Shown: positions 35,881 through 42,871 of the stretch, one piece after another | Numbering within the stretch: the first letter of the stretch is position 1 | Layout of the letters: every line of letters begins with the position of its first letter | NCBI RefSeq assembly: GCF_029531655.1 | Contig: NZ_JANRMI010000001.1 | Span: 992,001 to 1,056,000, forward strand | Reading direction: 5' to 3' | DNA from: Bdellovibrio svalbardensis | GTDB lineage: Bacteria; Bdellovibrionota; Bdellovibrionia; Bdellovibrionales; Bdellovibrionaceae | DNA length: 64,000 nt | Notes under the pieces: generated by a model | Told to the model about the DNA's origin: nothing | Databases searched by the model: none | What the model saw: the letters and a program-made list of their open reading frames with translations, nothing else | Position numbers and translations under genes: made by a program

Positions 35881-35894
35881 ACAAGGAGGAATCA

Positions 35895-36092
35895 TTGGGA
35901 ACAGAAAGAACTAACAGACCGGGCGCTTCAGAGTCTTCAACTTCTAAATCACAAAAACCGGAAGACAGAAGAAGTGAACAGCGCACTGGTGGTAACATGA
36001 ATCGTTCAGAAAGAGACAGTCAAAGGTCTCCAAGTTCTGATCGCAGCAGCAGCTCTCAGAAGCCAGGTTCGCAATCAGGCTCTCATAAATAG
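35895..36092 (+). CDS. 65-residue disordered, highly polar protein
   Basis: The product (MGTERTNRPGASESS...) is nearly all Ser, Arg, Gln, Gly, Lys, Glu and Pro with no hydrophobic core, so it should be intrinsically disordered. The start is inferred to be TTG at 35895 because the ideal SD AAGGAGG lies four bases before it; the open frame to 35850 would run through the hairpin. A terminator follows the stop. Such small hydrophilic proteins are sometimes stress or desiccation proteins, but no family is recognised. Location right after clpB may mean stress-linked expression. Confidence 0.6.
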   Translation: MGTERTNRPGASESSTSKSQKPEDRRSEQRTGGNMNRSERDSQRSPSSDRSSSSQKPGSQSGSHK

Positions 36093-36104
36093 AGATCTAG
36101 AATG

Positions 36105-36140
36105 AAAAGGGCTTTCTTAACGGAGGGCCCTTTTGTTTTC
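36105..36140 (+). terminator. Rho-independent terminator
   Basis: AAAAGGGC (36105-36112) pairs with GCCCTTTT (36127-36134), followed by GTTTTC. It ends the small disordered-protein gene. Confidence 0.75.
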
Positions 36141-36221
36141 TGGTTTGTTGTTTGGGCGTCGCAAAAAGGGAGAAGATCACTGGGGAAAATCTCCCAGATT
36201 GCGGCAAAATTGAACTGTCGT

Positions 36222-36395
36222 TTATCGATGTCCTCTACGCCCCATCATATTGATGAAGAAGCTGATGACAGCCAACACCAGGAACACGATAAGCAGTAAG
36301 CGCCCAATCTCCATCGACATGCCGGCAATACCTCCGGCACCCAAAACGAATGCGACGATAGCCAAAATAAAGAATGCAATTGCGGCTCTTAACAT
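36222..36395 (-). CDS. DUF1328/YtjA-type small membrane protein
   Basis: This 57-residue protein has two transmembrane helices: [19 protein letters not shown] and a second segment [16 protein letters not shown], joined by [12 protein letters not shown], and a basic RRGHR end. This matches the small YtjA/DUF1328 family, often general-stress induced, with unknown function. The ATG at 36395 has a perfect SD (AAGGAGG) five bases upstream, so the longer open frame to 36443 is not used. Confidence 0.82.
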   Translation of the reverse strand: MLRAAIAFFILAIVAFVLGAGGIAGMSMEIGRLLLIVFLVLAVISFFINMMGRRGHR

Positions 36396-36543
36396 AGTGG
36401 CCTCCTTGTTGATGCGTTCATTCACTACTATAACATGAAGCAATAAACATTCCTTATGCTTTGAAGCAAGGGCCGAGGTATTTCATTGGGGAAAAATGGG
36501 ACTTACGCTATTCCTAAAAAGACGAAATGAATGGGAAGTGCCT

Positions 36544-37530
36544 ATGCTGAATCACAAGGAAGTCATTGCGAAAAGCCCCGCCTTCATTGAAGCAGTTGAG
36601 TTGGCAAAGCGGGTCGCAGAAAGCTCGGCCAACGTTTTAATTTTAGGAGAGAGCGGCTCGGGCAAAGAAGTCATTGCACAGATGATTCATGATTTGAGCA
36701 AACGCAAGAGTCGAGCCTTTATTCCCCTCAATTGTTCAGCAATTCCAGAGAACCTCCTCGAGTCAGAACTTTTCGGATATGCCAAGGGGGCCTTCACCGG
36801 AGCGGGCATTTCACGCATGGGGCTTTTTGAAGAGGCTGAAGGTGGGACCTTATTTTTAGATGAGATTGGGGATTTGGACCTCAACCTGCAGGCAAAACTT
36901 TTGCGCGTTATACAAGAACGAAAAATCAAGCGAGTCGGAGAGAATACCTACAGACCGATCAATATTCGGATCATTTGTGCCACTCACGAAAACCTTCAAG
37001 AGGCTATTAAACGAAAGTCCTTTCGCGAAGATTTGTATTTTCGTTTAAATGTGATTTCGATTGAGGTGCCGCCATTGCGGCAACGGCATGAGGATATTAT
37101 GCCGTTGGCGTATCACTTTTTAAGGCGCTACTCGAGTGCAAACGGCAAAGTACTAAGCAGCTTCAGCGCTGATGCGATAGAGTCCTTGATGAGCCACTCT
37201 TGGCCCGGTAATGTGCGCGAGCTGGAAAACTTAATTGAGCGGGCAGTTGTTCTTTGCTCGACCCATGTTATTCAAAGGGAAGACCTGCGGTTGCTGAAGT
37301 CCTCTTCGGAGGTAGCCAGCGTCCTGCCATCTACTTTTGAAAGCTTGCAGCAATTTTTGGTTGATAAAAATCCCTATAAAAAAATTCTGCCTATCGAAGA
37401 GATTACCCAGCAATATATTCAATACGCCCTGGAAATCAATCGCGGTGCCAAAGATAAAACAGCACGAGATTTGGGAATTGATCGAAAAACATTATACCGG
37501 CGTTTGCGCTCTAGCGAAGATAGATCATAA
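36544..37530 (+). CDS. Sigma-54-dependent transcriptional activator without receiver domain (second)
   Basis: This enhancer-binding protein of about 328 residues has an almost minimal layout. Walker A is GESGSGKE, the sigma-54 contact loop GAFTGA is intact, Walker B is GGTLFLDEIGDL, the Arg-finger region FREDLYFRLN is present, and the Fis-type HTH ends KDKTARDLGIDRKTLYRRL. No sensory domain precedes the AAA+ core. An in-frame ATG at 36496 would add 16 basic/hydrophobic residues; neither start has a strong SD, and 36544 is chosen because the core begins right after it. It overlaps the convergent 37511 gene by 20 bases. Confidence 0.9.
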   Translation: MLNHKEVIAKSPAFIEAVELAKRVAESSANVLILGESGSGKEVIAQMIHDLSKRKSRAFIPLNCSAIPENLLESELFGYAKGAFTGAGISRMGLFEEAEGGTLFLDEIGDLDLNLQAKLLRVIQERKIKRVGENTYRPINIRIICATHENLQEAIKRKSFREDLYFRLNVISIEVPPLRQRHEDIMPLAYHFLRRYSSANGKVLSSFSADAIESLMSHSWPGNVRELENLIERAVVLCSTHVIQREDLRLLKSSSEVASVLPSTFESLQQFLVDKNPYKKILPIEEITQQYIQYALEINRGAKDKTARDLGIDRKTLYRRLRSSEDRS

Positions 37531-38035
37531 TCACGGCCTTCGACTTATTTACTCGCGTGAAGATGTAGTCATTGTTCATGCTATAGCTTTCAGATGCCGT
37601 ACCCCTCGAGACTTTAATGTTTTTAAACAGGGGATTGGGGCGTTCGCTCATGTTGTAGCTGCTGACATTTTTCAAAGCCAGATCTTGAGTGAGATAATCC
37701 CTCATCGATCTGGCACGGGCCTCGCTGAGTTTTACATCGGCGGGTTGTTCCCGTGTAGGCTCCGTGGAGTATTCTTTGTCAGCCCAGACTGCCACTTTAA
37801 CTTCGGTGATTTCTCCTCTTTTGCTGGCCTCTTTGATGAACGAACGAACTTCAGCGCGAGTCTGTTCGTCTAGAGTTGTTTTTCCTTCGTCAAAGGTAAA
37901 TTCATTTACCAGATTGGCACCAAGAAGCTTTGATGCGGCTTCGATCTCCGATGAGATTAATGCCTCCGCGGCTAAGGAGTTGAAGATTGTGACGGAAGCC
38001 AAAGCGCTCAACATGGTTATTCTGTTAAAGATCAT
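37511..38035 (-). CDS. Exported OmpA-like domain protein
   Basis: This 174-residue protein has a signal peptide (about 1-23). The mature part shows an OmpA-C-like pattern: a beta strand with FTFDEGKTTLDEQT, a helix, VKVAVWADKEYS, and LSEARARSMRDYLTQDL, equivalent to the SxxRAxxVxxYL helix. The usual Asp/Arg peptidoglycan-binding pair is only partly recognisable, so binding is uncertain. Its 3' end overlaps the convergent sigma-54 activator by 20 bases. Confidence 0.68.
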   Translation of the reverse strand: MIFNRITMLSALASVTIFNSLAAEALISSEIEAASKLLGANLVNEFTFDEGKTTLDEQTRAEVRSFIKEASKRGEITEVKVAVWADKEYSTEPTREQPADVKLSEARARSMRDYLTQDLALKNVSSYNMSERPNPLFKNIKVSRGTASESYSMNNDYIFTRVNKSKAVIMIYLR

Positions 38036-38224
38036 AGCGCCCCATCTTTCATCGGTTTCCTGTTTGTTTCCTTACTCTAAGCAGAATTGATGCCAGATAA
38101 ACTGTGATGGATTGCATCTCATCCTCTGTGGAGTTCCAGAATGCCTCAAATGAAAAGTGACTGAGGATTAAGGCCCCATGAGCAACATATTGACTGGCGA
38201 TGAACTAGTTCTAAGAATGGAGAT

Positions 38225-38728
38225 ATGAAAAAACTCATCGTGGTTCTTTTTTGTCTCTTAGCTTTTTCCACTAAGTCGTTTGCCCAAAGTCGTTCTGCCT
38301 TCACCTATGATTTGAGCGGTGGGGTGGGTACTTACAATGGCAACTCCTACACAGAGATAGATTTCGGTCTCAATTGGTGGATGAAAGAGTGGCTGAACTG
38401 GAGAAATTCCATCTTTACACAATTTGGCTCCACCATAAAATCTGTCTACGGTCTCGATACGTCGTTAATCTTCCAGGGATCTTTATTTACTGAAGGCCGT
38501 GGATTTGGCATCGATCTGTTTGCCGGCCCGGGTTTGCGATTTGCCAGTGAAGATTCAAATGGTGCTTTCGGCAAGGCGGGGTTGGTATTTAATTTTGGTG
38601 GTCTTAGCATCGGCGGTGGCGCGCAAGTCACTCATTACTACAACACGCGCACTGATAAGGATGACGTCAAGCTGCCAGACGATGAAGTGCAGTATTTCAT
38701 TATCCTATCAGGCGGCGGTTCCTTCTAG
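38225..38728 (+). CDS. Probable outer-membrane beta-barrel protein, small
   Basis: This 167-residue protein has a signal peptide ending SFAQ (residue 21). The mature part alternates Gly/aromatic strands (YDLSGGVGTYNGNSYTEIDF, FGIDLFAGPGLRFASE) and ends GGGSF with a C-terminal Phe, as outer-membrane barrels do. At about 146 mature residues it would form an eight-strand barrel. The SD GGAG precedes the ATG by two to three bases. It is a single gene followed at once by a large palindromic element that may end its transcript. Confidence 0.75.
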   Translation: MKKLIVVLFCLLAFSTKSFAQSRSAFTYDLSGGVGTYNGNSYTEIDFGLNWWMKEWLNWRNSIFTQFGSTIKSVYGLDTSLIFQGSLFTEGRGFGIDLFAGPGLRFASEDSNGAFGKAGLVFNFGGLSIGGGAQVTHYYNTRTDKDDVKLPDDEVQYFIILSGGGSF

Positions 38729-38730
38729 GC

Positions 38731-38852
38731 GGCTGGTGAAAAAGGTCCATCCACTTCGTTGTCAGGCTTTTCGCTTCACTTCAGCGTGGCGCTGCCACGC
38801 CTGCGTTTCGCGAAAAACCTTCCGCCTCGCGGCTGAACCTTTTTGACCAGCC
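38731..38852. repeat. 122-base near-palindrome
   Basis: The outer arms GGCTGGTGAAAAAGGT (38731-38746) and ACCTTTTTGACCAGCC (38837-38852) pair with one mismatch. Further in, AGGCTTTTCGC pairs with GCGAAAAACCT (one mismatch), and the centre is GCGTGGC-GCT-GCCACGC. TTATTTTT follows, so it could terminate the 38225 gene. The remaining 38853-39172 stretch shows no gene or clear signal. Confidence 0.8.
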
Positions 38853-39172
38853 TTATTTTTGGTAGGTGGAAGATTTTCGCAAAAGTTTTGGTCGTTTAGA
38901 ATTTCCACTCTAGTGGTGATGACTTTTCTTTTAGAGGAAACAGTCTAATGTTTCGACAAGCAAAATTATTTTTAAAACTCCTTATTTTTTGACTTCTAAA
39001 TTAATTCCAACACTTAGCGTGTCTCAGCGTGAAACTAGTTTTTCTTTTCTTAATTCTTCTGGAGACTTAGCTGCATTTTAAGTTCCTGGACCATAATCCG
39101 TATACTGTGTGAGAACCGCACTAACAGTTTGTTCTCAAGGTTATGACGACCGACGGGAAAGGGATATGCACT

Positions 39173-40348
39173 ATGAAGACCTACGGAAAAATCGCAGTAC
39201 TGATCGCAGGCGCTGCAATGACGATGGGAAACCAGAAGTGTCAGCAACAGGCCGCGCAGCCTCCAGCTCGCGTGCTTAAAAAGATTGTCGACATGGGAGC
39301 CATCAGATCCAGTGCGATCAATTTTCCAGGTGGAGCTTCTTTTGACTTCCAGTTTGTTGCGAATCAACAAATTTATGGTGTGCTTCAAGAAAGCAAAGAG
39401 TTCGCTTTTAAATATGCGCCACCGATTGCCACAGCTCCGGCGACTTCAACCACAAATGCCAACGGTGATACCAACATGTTTAATCTGACGAAAGCCGACG
39501 GTGCCATGATGAAGGCGTCAGCGTTAGAGGCCGGCAAGAGCAACTATGAAGTGCAATATGCACAGACAGCTTGGTGTATGGCAAATCTTCCGCAAGTGAA
39601 AATTGCGGGTGCTGTGAACTCATTTGAACTGATTGGCGGCGGCGGTATTACGCTTGGATTTACTCCAGCGGGTGCTTATCCAACGAATGGGTTGGCGTCA
39701 GCGGGATTGAATTTGCAGTTTGCGCAATTGGATCTTTCCATGGTGGCGACACGCCCATTGACTTCGACTGTGGTTGGCGCGGCGAACGTGACCTCGAAGC
39801 AAACTAAAACATCTGTGAATTTTTCTTTGAATTTTGGTGCACTGAGTGTGGGACCAAGTGCTTATTATCAAACTCCGTTGGCAACCGTTTCAAAAACGGC
39901 ATTGGCAAAAGCAGTGAGTGGCTTGAGCGAGCAGCTTAAGAAGGATGAATGGTACACTCGTGTGATGGCCAATCACGATACCCATTTGATTATTGTCGGC
40001 GGTGCTGACGTGGGCTTGGAAGTGGGCGATCAACTCTTGGTTTATAACGAAGAGTACTACTGGGACGGCGAACCATGTAATTCAAAATATCTTGGTGGTG
40101 GTGCCGCTGCGAATGCAGCTGTGGCGAAAATCGAGATTGATTATGTGGGGGATGAAATTGCTCGCGGCAAAGTGATCGAGCAAAACGATTACAACGCGGT
40201 TGTTGGCGCAAAAGTGAAGCTTTCGAAGTTCCATGCCGCCGACTATGTTCCACCAGGAGCAGGGGTTCAGCCAACCTCCGGCTCAAATGTAGCGTCCAAT
40301 TCAGCAGCTCCAGGTGCTGTAGCTACCAAGCCTACAGGCGGTAGATAG
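39173..40348 (+). CDS. Exported protein of unknown function
   Basis: This 391-residue protein starts at ATG 39173, where a signal peptide begins (KIAVLIAGAAMTMGNQKC); there is no good lipobox. The middle is rich in small residues and beta strands (FELIGGGGITLGFTPAG). Near the C-terminus, VGLEVGDQLLVYNEEYY and AKIEIDYVGDEIARGKVIE resemble the last domain of FlgT-like flagellar or CsgG-linked proteins, but this is a weak visual match. It ends in a Gly/Ser/Ala/Pro-rich tail. The function is not assigned. Confidence 0.7.
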   Translation: MKTYGKIAVLIAGAAMTMGNQKCQQQAAQPPARVLKKIVDMGAIRSSAINFPGGASFDFQFVANQQIYGVLQESKEFAFKYAPPIATAPATSTTNANGDTNMFNLTKADGAMMKASALEAGKSNYEVQYAQTAWCMANLPQVKIAGAVNSFELIGGGGITLGFTPAGAYPTNGLASAGLNLQFAQLDLSMVATRPLTSTVVGAANVTSKQTKTSVNFSLNFGALSVGPSAYYQTPLATVSKTALAKAVSGLSEQLKKDEWYTRVMANHDTHLIIVGGADVGLEVGDQLLVYNEEYYWDGEPCNSKYLGGGAAANAAVAKIEIDYVGDEIARGKVIEQNDYNAVVGAKVKLSKFHAADYVPPGAGVQPTSGSNVASNSAAPGAVATKPTGGR

Positions 40349-40382
40349 GACTGGGGCGCCAGGCCTCGTAAGGTAGCTATTT

Positions 40383-40406
40383 CACTCTGGTTTTCAGAGT
40401 GGGTTT
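40383..40406 (+). terminator. Weak terminator-like hairpin before ribE
   Basis: CACTCTG, GTTTT loop, CAGAGTG, then GGTTTT. It could end the 39173 gene. The 137-base gap shows none of the conserved boxes of an FMN riboswitch. Confidence 0.45.
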
Positions 40407-40485
40407 TACTCTCAGAAGGGTCATCAAAATCTTGCCATTCTCAGAGTGTCGGTGTAGGGTCTCGGCCATCAAGCTAGAGGCCCTT

Positions 40486-41085
40486 ATGTTTTCTGGAATC
40501 GTAGAGTCCGTCATGCCCATTATCAGTTCGGAAGAGCTTGTTAATGCCTATCGTGTAAAAATCAAAAAACCCAGTGAATTCGACGACATAAAGCTCGGCG
40601 ACAGCATTGCCTGTGATGGCGTTTGCTTGACCGTTGAGGCGTTCGACGACACTCAGATGACTTTCGCTCTGGCAGCGGAAACCATTAAGGTCCTTGAATG
40701 GAATCCTTCGAGCTGGCTGGGTAAAAAGGTCAATCTCGAGAGATCTTTGCGTTTCGGCGACAGAATCCATGGGCACCTTGTCACTGGTCATGTCGACAGT
40801 CTCGGGACAGTCTTGCGGGCAGAGCATGAAGGGGAATCCTTCTTTCTGGACGTCAAAGTTCAAAATTCGATTTTGCCCTACGTATGGAAAAAAGGCAGCA
40901 TTACTCTGAATGGAGTGAGCTTGACCGTTAATGAACTTAAGGATGACACCGTTTCTGTGTGTCTGATCCCAGAAACAATCAAACGCACCAACTTGGGTGA
41001 TTTAACAAAAGGCAGCCGCTTGAATGTTGAGCCTGATTATATGGCTCGTGCAATTCAACGTTCGTTGGAAGTAAAGAAGGACTAA
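40486..41085 (+). CDS. ribE: Riboflavin synthase, alpha subunit
   Basis: This enzyme catalyses dismutation of two 6,7-dimethyl-8-ribityllumazine molecules to riboflavin, the last step of the pathway. The 199-residue protein starts MFSGIVESV, the classic N-terminus, and shows the internal duplication of two lumazine-binding barrels (LGDSIACDGVCLTVEAFDD and KGSITLNGVSLTVNELKDD). The ATG at 40486 follows GAGG by five bases. It is the first gene of ribE-ribBA-ribH, with ribBA starting two bases after its stop. The gene is also called ribC in some species. Confidence 0.96.
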   Translation: MFSGIVESVMPIISSEELVNAYRVKIKKPSEFDDIKLGDSIACDGVCLTVEAFDDTQMTFALAAETIKVLEWNPSSWLGKKVNLERSLRFGDRIHGHLVTGHVDSLGTVLRAEHEGESFFLDVKVQNSILPYVWKKGSITLNGVSLTVNELKDDTVSVCLIPETIKRTNLGDLTKGSRLNVEPDYMARAIQRSLEVKKD

Positions 41086-41086
41086 A

Positions 41087-42217
41087 ATGGAATTCAATAC
41101 AATCCCTGAAATTCTTGACGATGTTCGCGCTGGCAAGATTGTTATCTTGGTGGATGACGAAGATCGTGAAAACGAAGGCGACCTTATTCTTGCGACTGAT
41201 CACGTGAATGCTCAGTCGATCAACTTTATGATCTCAGAAGCTCGTGGATTGGTTTGTTTGTGTATGACTCCACAACAAATGGATCGTTTGCAATTGCCTC
41301 TGATGGTTCGCGATGAGTACAACTACGCTCCAAACAAAACGGCCTTCACGGTCAGTATTGAAGCGGCAGAGGGTATTAGCACGGGGATCTCGGCGGCGGA
41401 TCGCGCGCATACTTGTAAAGTGGCGGCAAATCCTCATGCCAAACCTTCTGATGTACATATGCCGGGACATATCTTCCCTATTCGTGCGCAACAAGGTGGC
41501 GTGTTGAAGCGTGCCGGTCATACGGAAGCCAGCGTGGATTTGGCCCGCCTTGCGGGATTGAATCCAGCCGCAGTCATTTGCGAGGTCATGAATCCAGACG
41601 GAAGCATGGCGCGTGTTCCTGATTTGAAGGAGTTCGCCAAAAAGCACAATATTAAAATCGGGACGATCGTTGATTTGATCGCATACCGTTTGGCTAATGA
41701 AACTTTGGTCGAAGAGCTTTCGAGCGTCAGCTTGCCGGCGTCCTTTGGTGAGAACTATAAGGCGCGTGTCTTCCGCAGCACGGTGGATGGTCTTGAACAT
41801 CTCGTTATTCAAAAAGGCGAGATCAAAAAAGATCAACCGACTTTGATTCGCGTGCATGTCGACAACTTCACAAGAGACTTCATGTCCGCTTTGCAGCGTG
41901 GAGCTTCGTCTGTCGTTGAAAGCTTGAAAATGATCGAAGAGGCCGGCAGCGGTGCTTTTGTTCTGCTTCGTGGTAACAACCGCACGCAAGGCTTGGCGCA
42001 AGAGCTGCAAGTTCTTATGGGATTGGAAGACATTCGTCCCACAACTCCGCTTATGGATGAACGAGACTATGGCATTGGCGCACAGATTTTGCGCGAGATC
42101 GGCGCGAACAGAATTCGCCTGATCACCAATAAGCCAGAGAAAAAAGTCGGTTTGAAAGCATTTGATTTGGAAATTGTTGAAATTGTTTCGATTGAAAACT
42201 GTAAAGGGGCTAACTAA
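41087..42217 (+). CDS. ribBA: 3,4-dihydroxy-2-butanone 4-phosphate synthase with degenerate GTP cyclohydrolase II domain
   Basis: The N-terminal domain (1-205) makes 3,4-dihydroxy-2-butanone 4-phosphate from ribulose 5-phosphate; DDEDRENEGDL, GISAADRAHT, and GHTEASVDLARLAG are intact. The C-terminal domain is RibA-like, but where GTP cyclohydrolase II has the three zinc cysteines (RVHSECLTGD...CDCG), this protein has RVHVDNFTRDFMSALQRGAS. All three are lost, so cyclohydrolase activity is not expected. Such RibB-with-dead-RibA (RibBX-type) proteins are known. The 376-residue length is normal. Its stop overlaps ribH by one base. A separate active RibA should exist elsewhere. Confidence 0.93.
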   Translation: MEFNTIPEILDDVRAGKIVILVDDEDRENEGDLILATDHVNAQSINFMISEARGLVCLCMTPQQMDRLQLPLMVRDEYNYAPNKTAFTVSIEAAEGISTGISAADRAHTCKVAANPHAKPSDVHMPGHIFPIRAQQGGVLKRAGHTEASVDLARLAGLNPAAVICEVMNPDGSMARVPDLKEFAKKHNIKIGTIVDLIAYRLANETLVEELSSVSLPASFGENYKARVFRSTVDGLEHLVIQKGEIKKDQPTLIRVHVDNFTRDFMSALQRGASSVVESLKMIEEAGSGAFVLLRGNNRTQGLAQELQVLMGLEDIRPTTPLMDERDYGIGAQILREIGANRIRLITNKPEKKVGLKAFDLEIVEIVSIENCKGAN

Positions 42218-42777
42218 TGGCAAATATCAAAGTCGGTGTTGTAACAGCACGCTGGAATAACGAAATCACTGAAAAGTTGGAAGAAGGCGCTATTAGCTAC
42301 CTAGAATCTTGTGAGGGTGTAGAGATTTTTGCAGCCTTGGTTCCGGGTGCCGTTGAGCTTCCTTTGGCTTGCCAAGCATTCCTTGATGCTGGTTGTGACG
42401 GTGTTATTGCTTTGGGCGCGGTGATCCGTGGGGAAACTTCTCACTACGATTATGTCTGCAACTCTGTCACTGACGGCGTAACTCGTTTGATGCTGGACTA
42501 CAAAAAACCAATCGGTTTTGGTGTATTGACGACTGAAAACGAAGAGCAAGCTTTGGCTCGTGCTGGTGGTGAACATGGCAATAAAGGCGCGGAAGCGGCT
42601 CAAGTTGTAATGGAAATGATTGGCCTCACTCAAGAAATCCCAGCAGCTCTTAGAACTGCGAAGATGATGAAGACAGCTCCAGTGGCTAAAGCCGCTCCTG
42701 CTAAGAAAGCCGCAAAAAAGACTGCACCCAAAGCCGCTGCGAAATCAAAAAAACCAGCGAAAAAAGCTAAAAAGTAA
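42217..42777 (+). CDS. ribH: 6,7-dimethyl-8-ribityllumazine synthase with Lys/Ala-rich tail
   Basis: This enzyme condenses 5-amino-6-ribitylamino-uracil with dihydroxybutanone phosphate to lumazine, the substrate of RibE, and normally forms pentamers or 60-mer shells. The core (1-150) has RWN near the N-terminus, VPGAVELPLACQ, GAVIRGETSHYDYVCN and GVLTTENEEQA. Unusually, residues about 150-186 add an AKAAPAKKAAKKTAPKAAAK-type tail of histone H1 character, similar in composition to the protein at 29839-30474. Overlap with ribBA is one base. The core is secure; the role of the tail is unknown. Confidence 0.95.
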   Translation: MANIKVGVVTARWNNEITEKLEEGAISYLESCEGVEIFAALVPGAVELPLACQAFLDAGCDGVIALGAVIRGETSHYDYVCNSVTDGVTRLMLDYKKPIGFGVLTTENEEQALARAGGEHGNKGAEAAQVVMEMIGLTQEIPAALRTAKMMKTAPVAKAAPAKKAAKKTAPKAAAKSKKPAKKAKK

Positions 42778-42785
42778 TCTAGGAT

Positions 42786-42845
42786 AGTTGTCTACGCTCC
42801 GACCAAGTCGGAGCGGGGCGCTCTGGCGGAGCCGGGGTGCAACTG
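42786..42845. repeat. Double palindromic repeat, CTCC/GGAG family (copy 3)
   Basis: GCTCCGAC-CAA-GTCGGAGC (42796-42814) is followed by a second hairpin GCTC-TGGCG-GAGC; AGTTG and CAACT frame both. It sits between ribH and the kinase gene. Confidence 0.7.
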
Positions 42846-42871
42846 TTAAGTGTATTTGGCAAGGACGTGCT

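Noticed and set aside
40349-40485. Possible FMN riboswitch before ribE
   Set aside because: None of the conserved boxes of the FMN element are visible and the gap is too short for the full aptamer.
41234-42223. 329-codon minus-strand open frame opposite ribBA
   Set aside because: It is exactly antisense to a well-conserved gene, with His/Asn/Phe-rich nonsense composition and no SD. Similar long shadows oppose nuoD, nuoG-nuoI and rpoB.
42788-42871. Longer N-terminus for the NtrY-like kinase
   Set aside because: The extra 28 codons read through a palindromic repeat and give an Arg/Ser/Trp-rich sequence. The GTG at 42872 has a proper SD.
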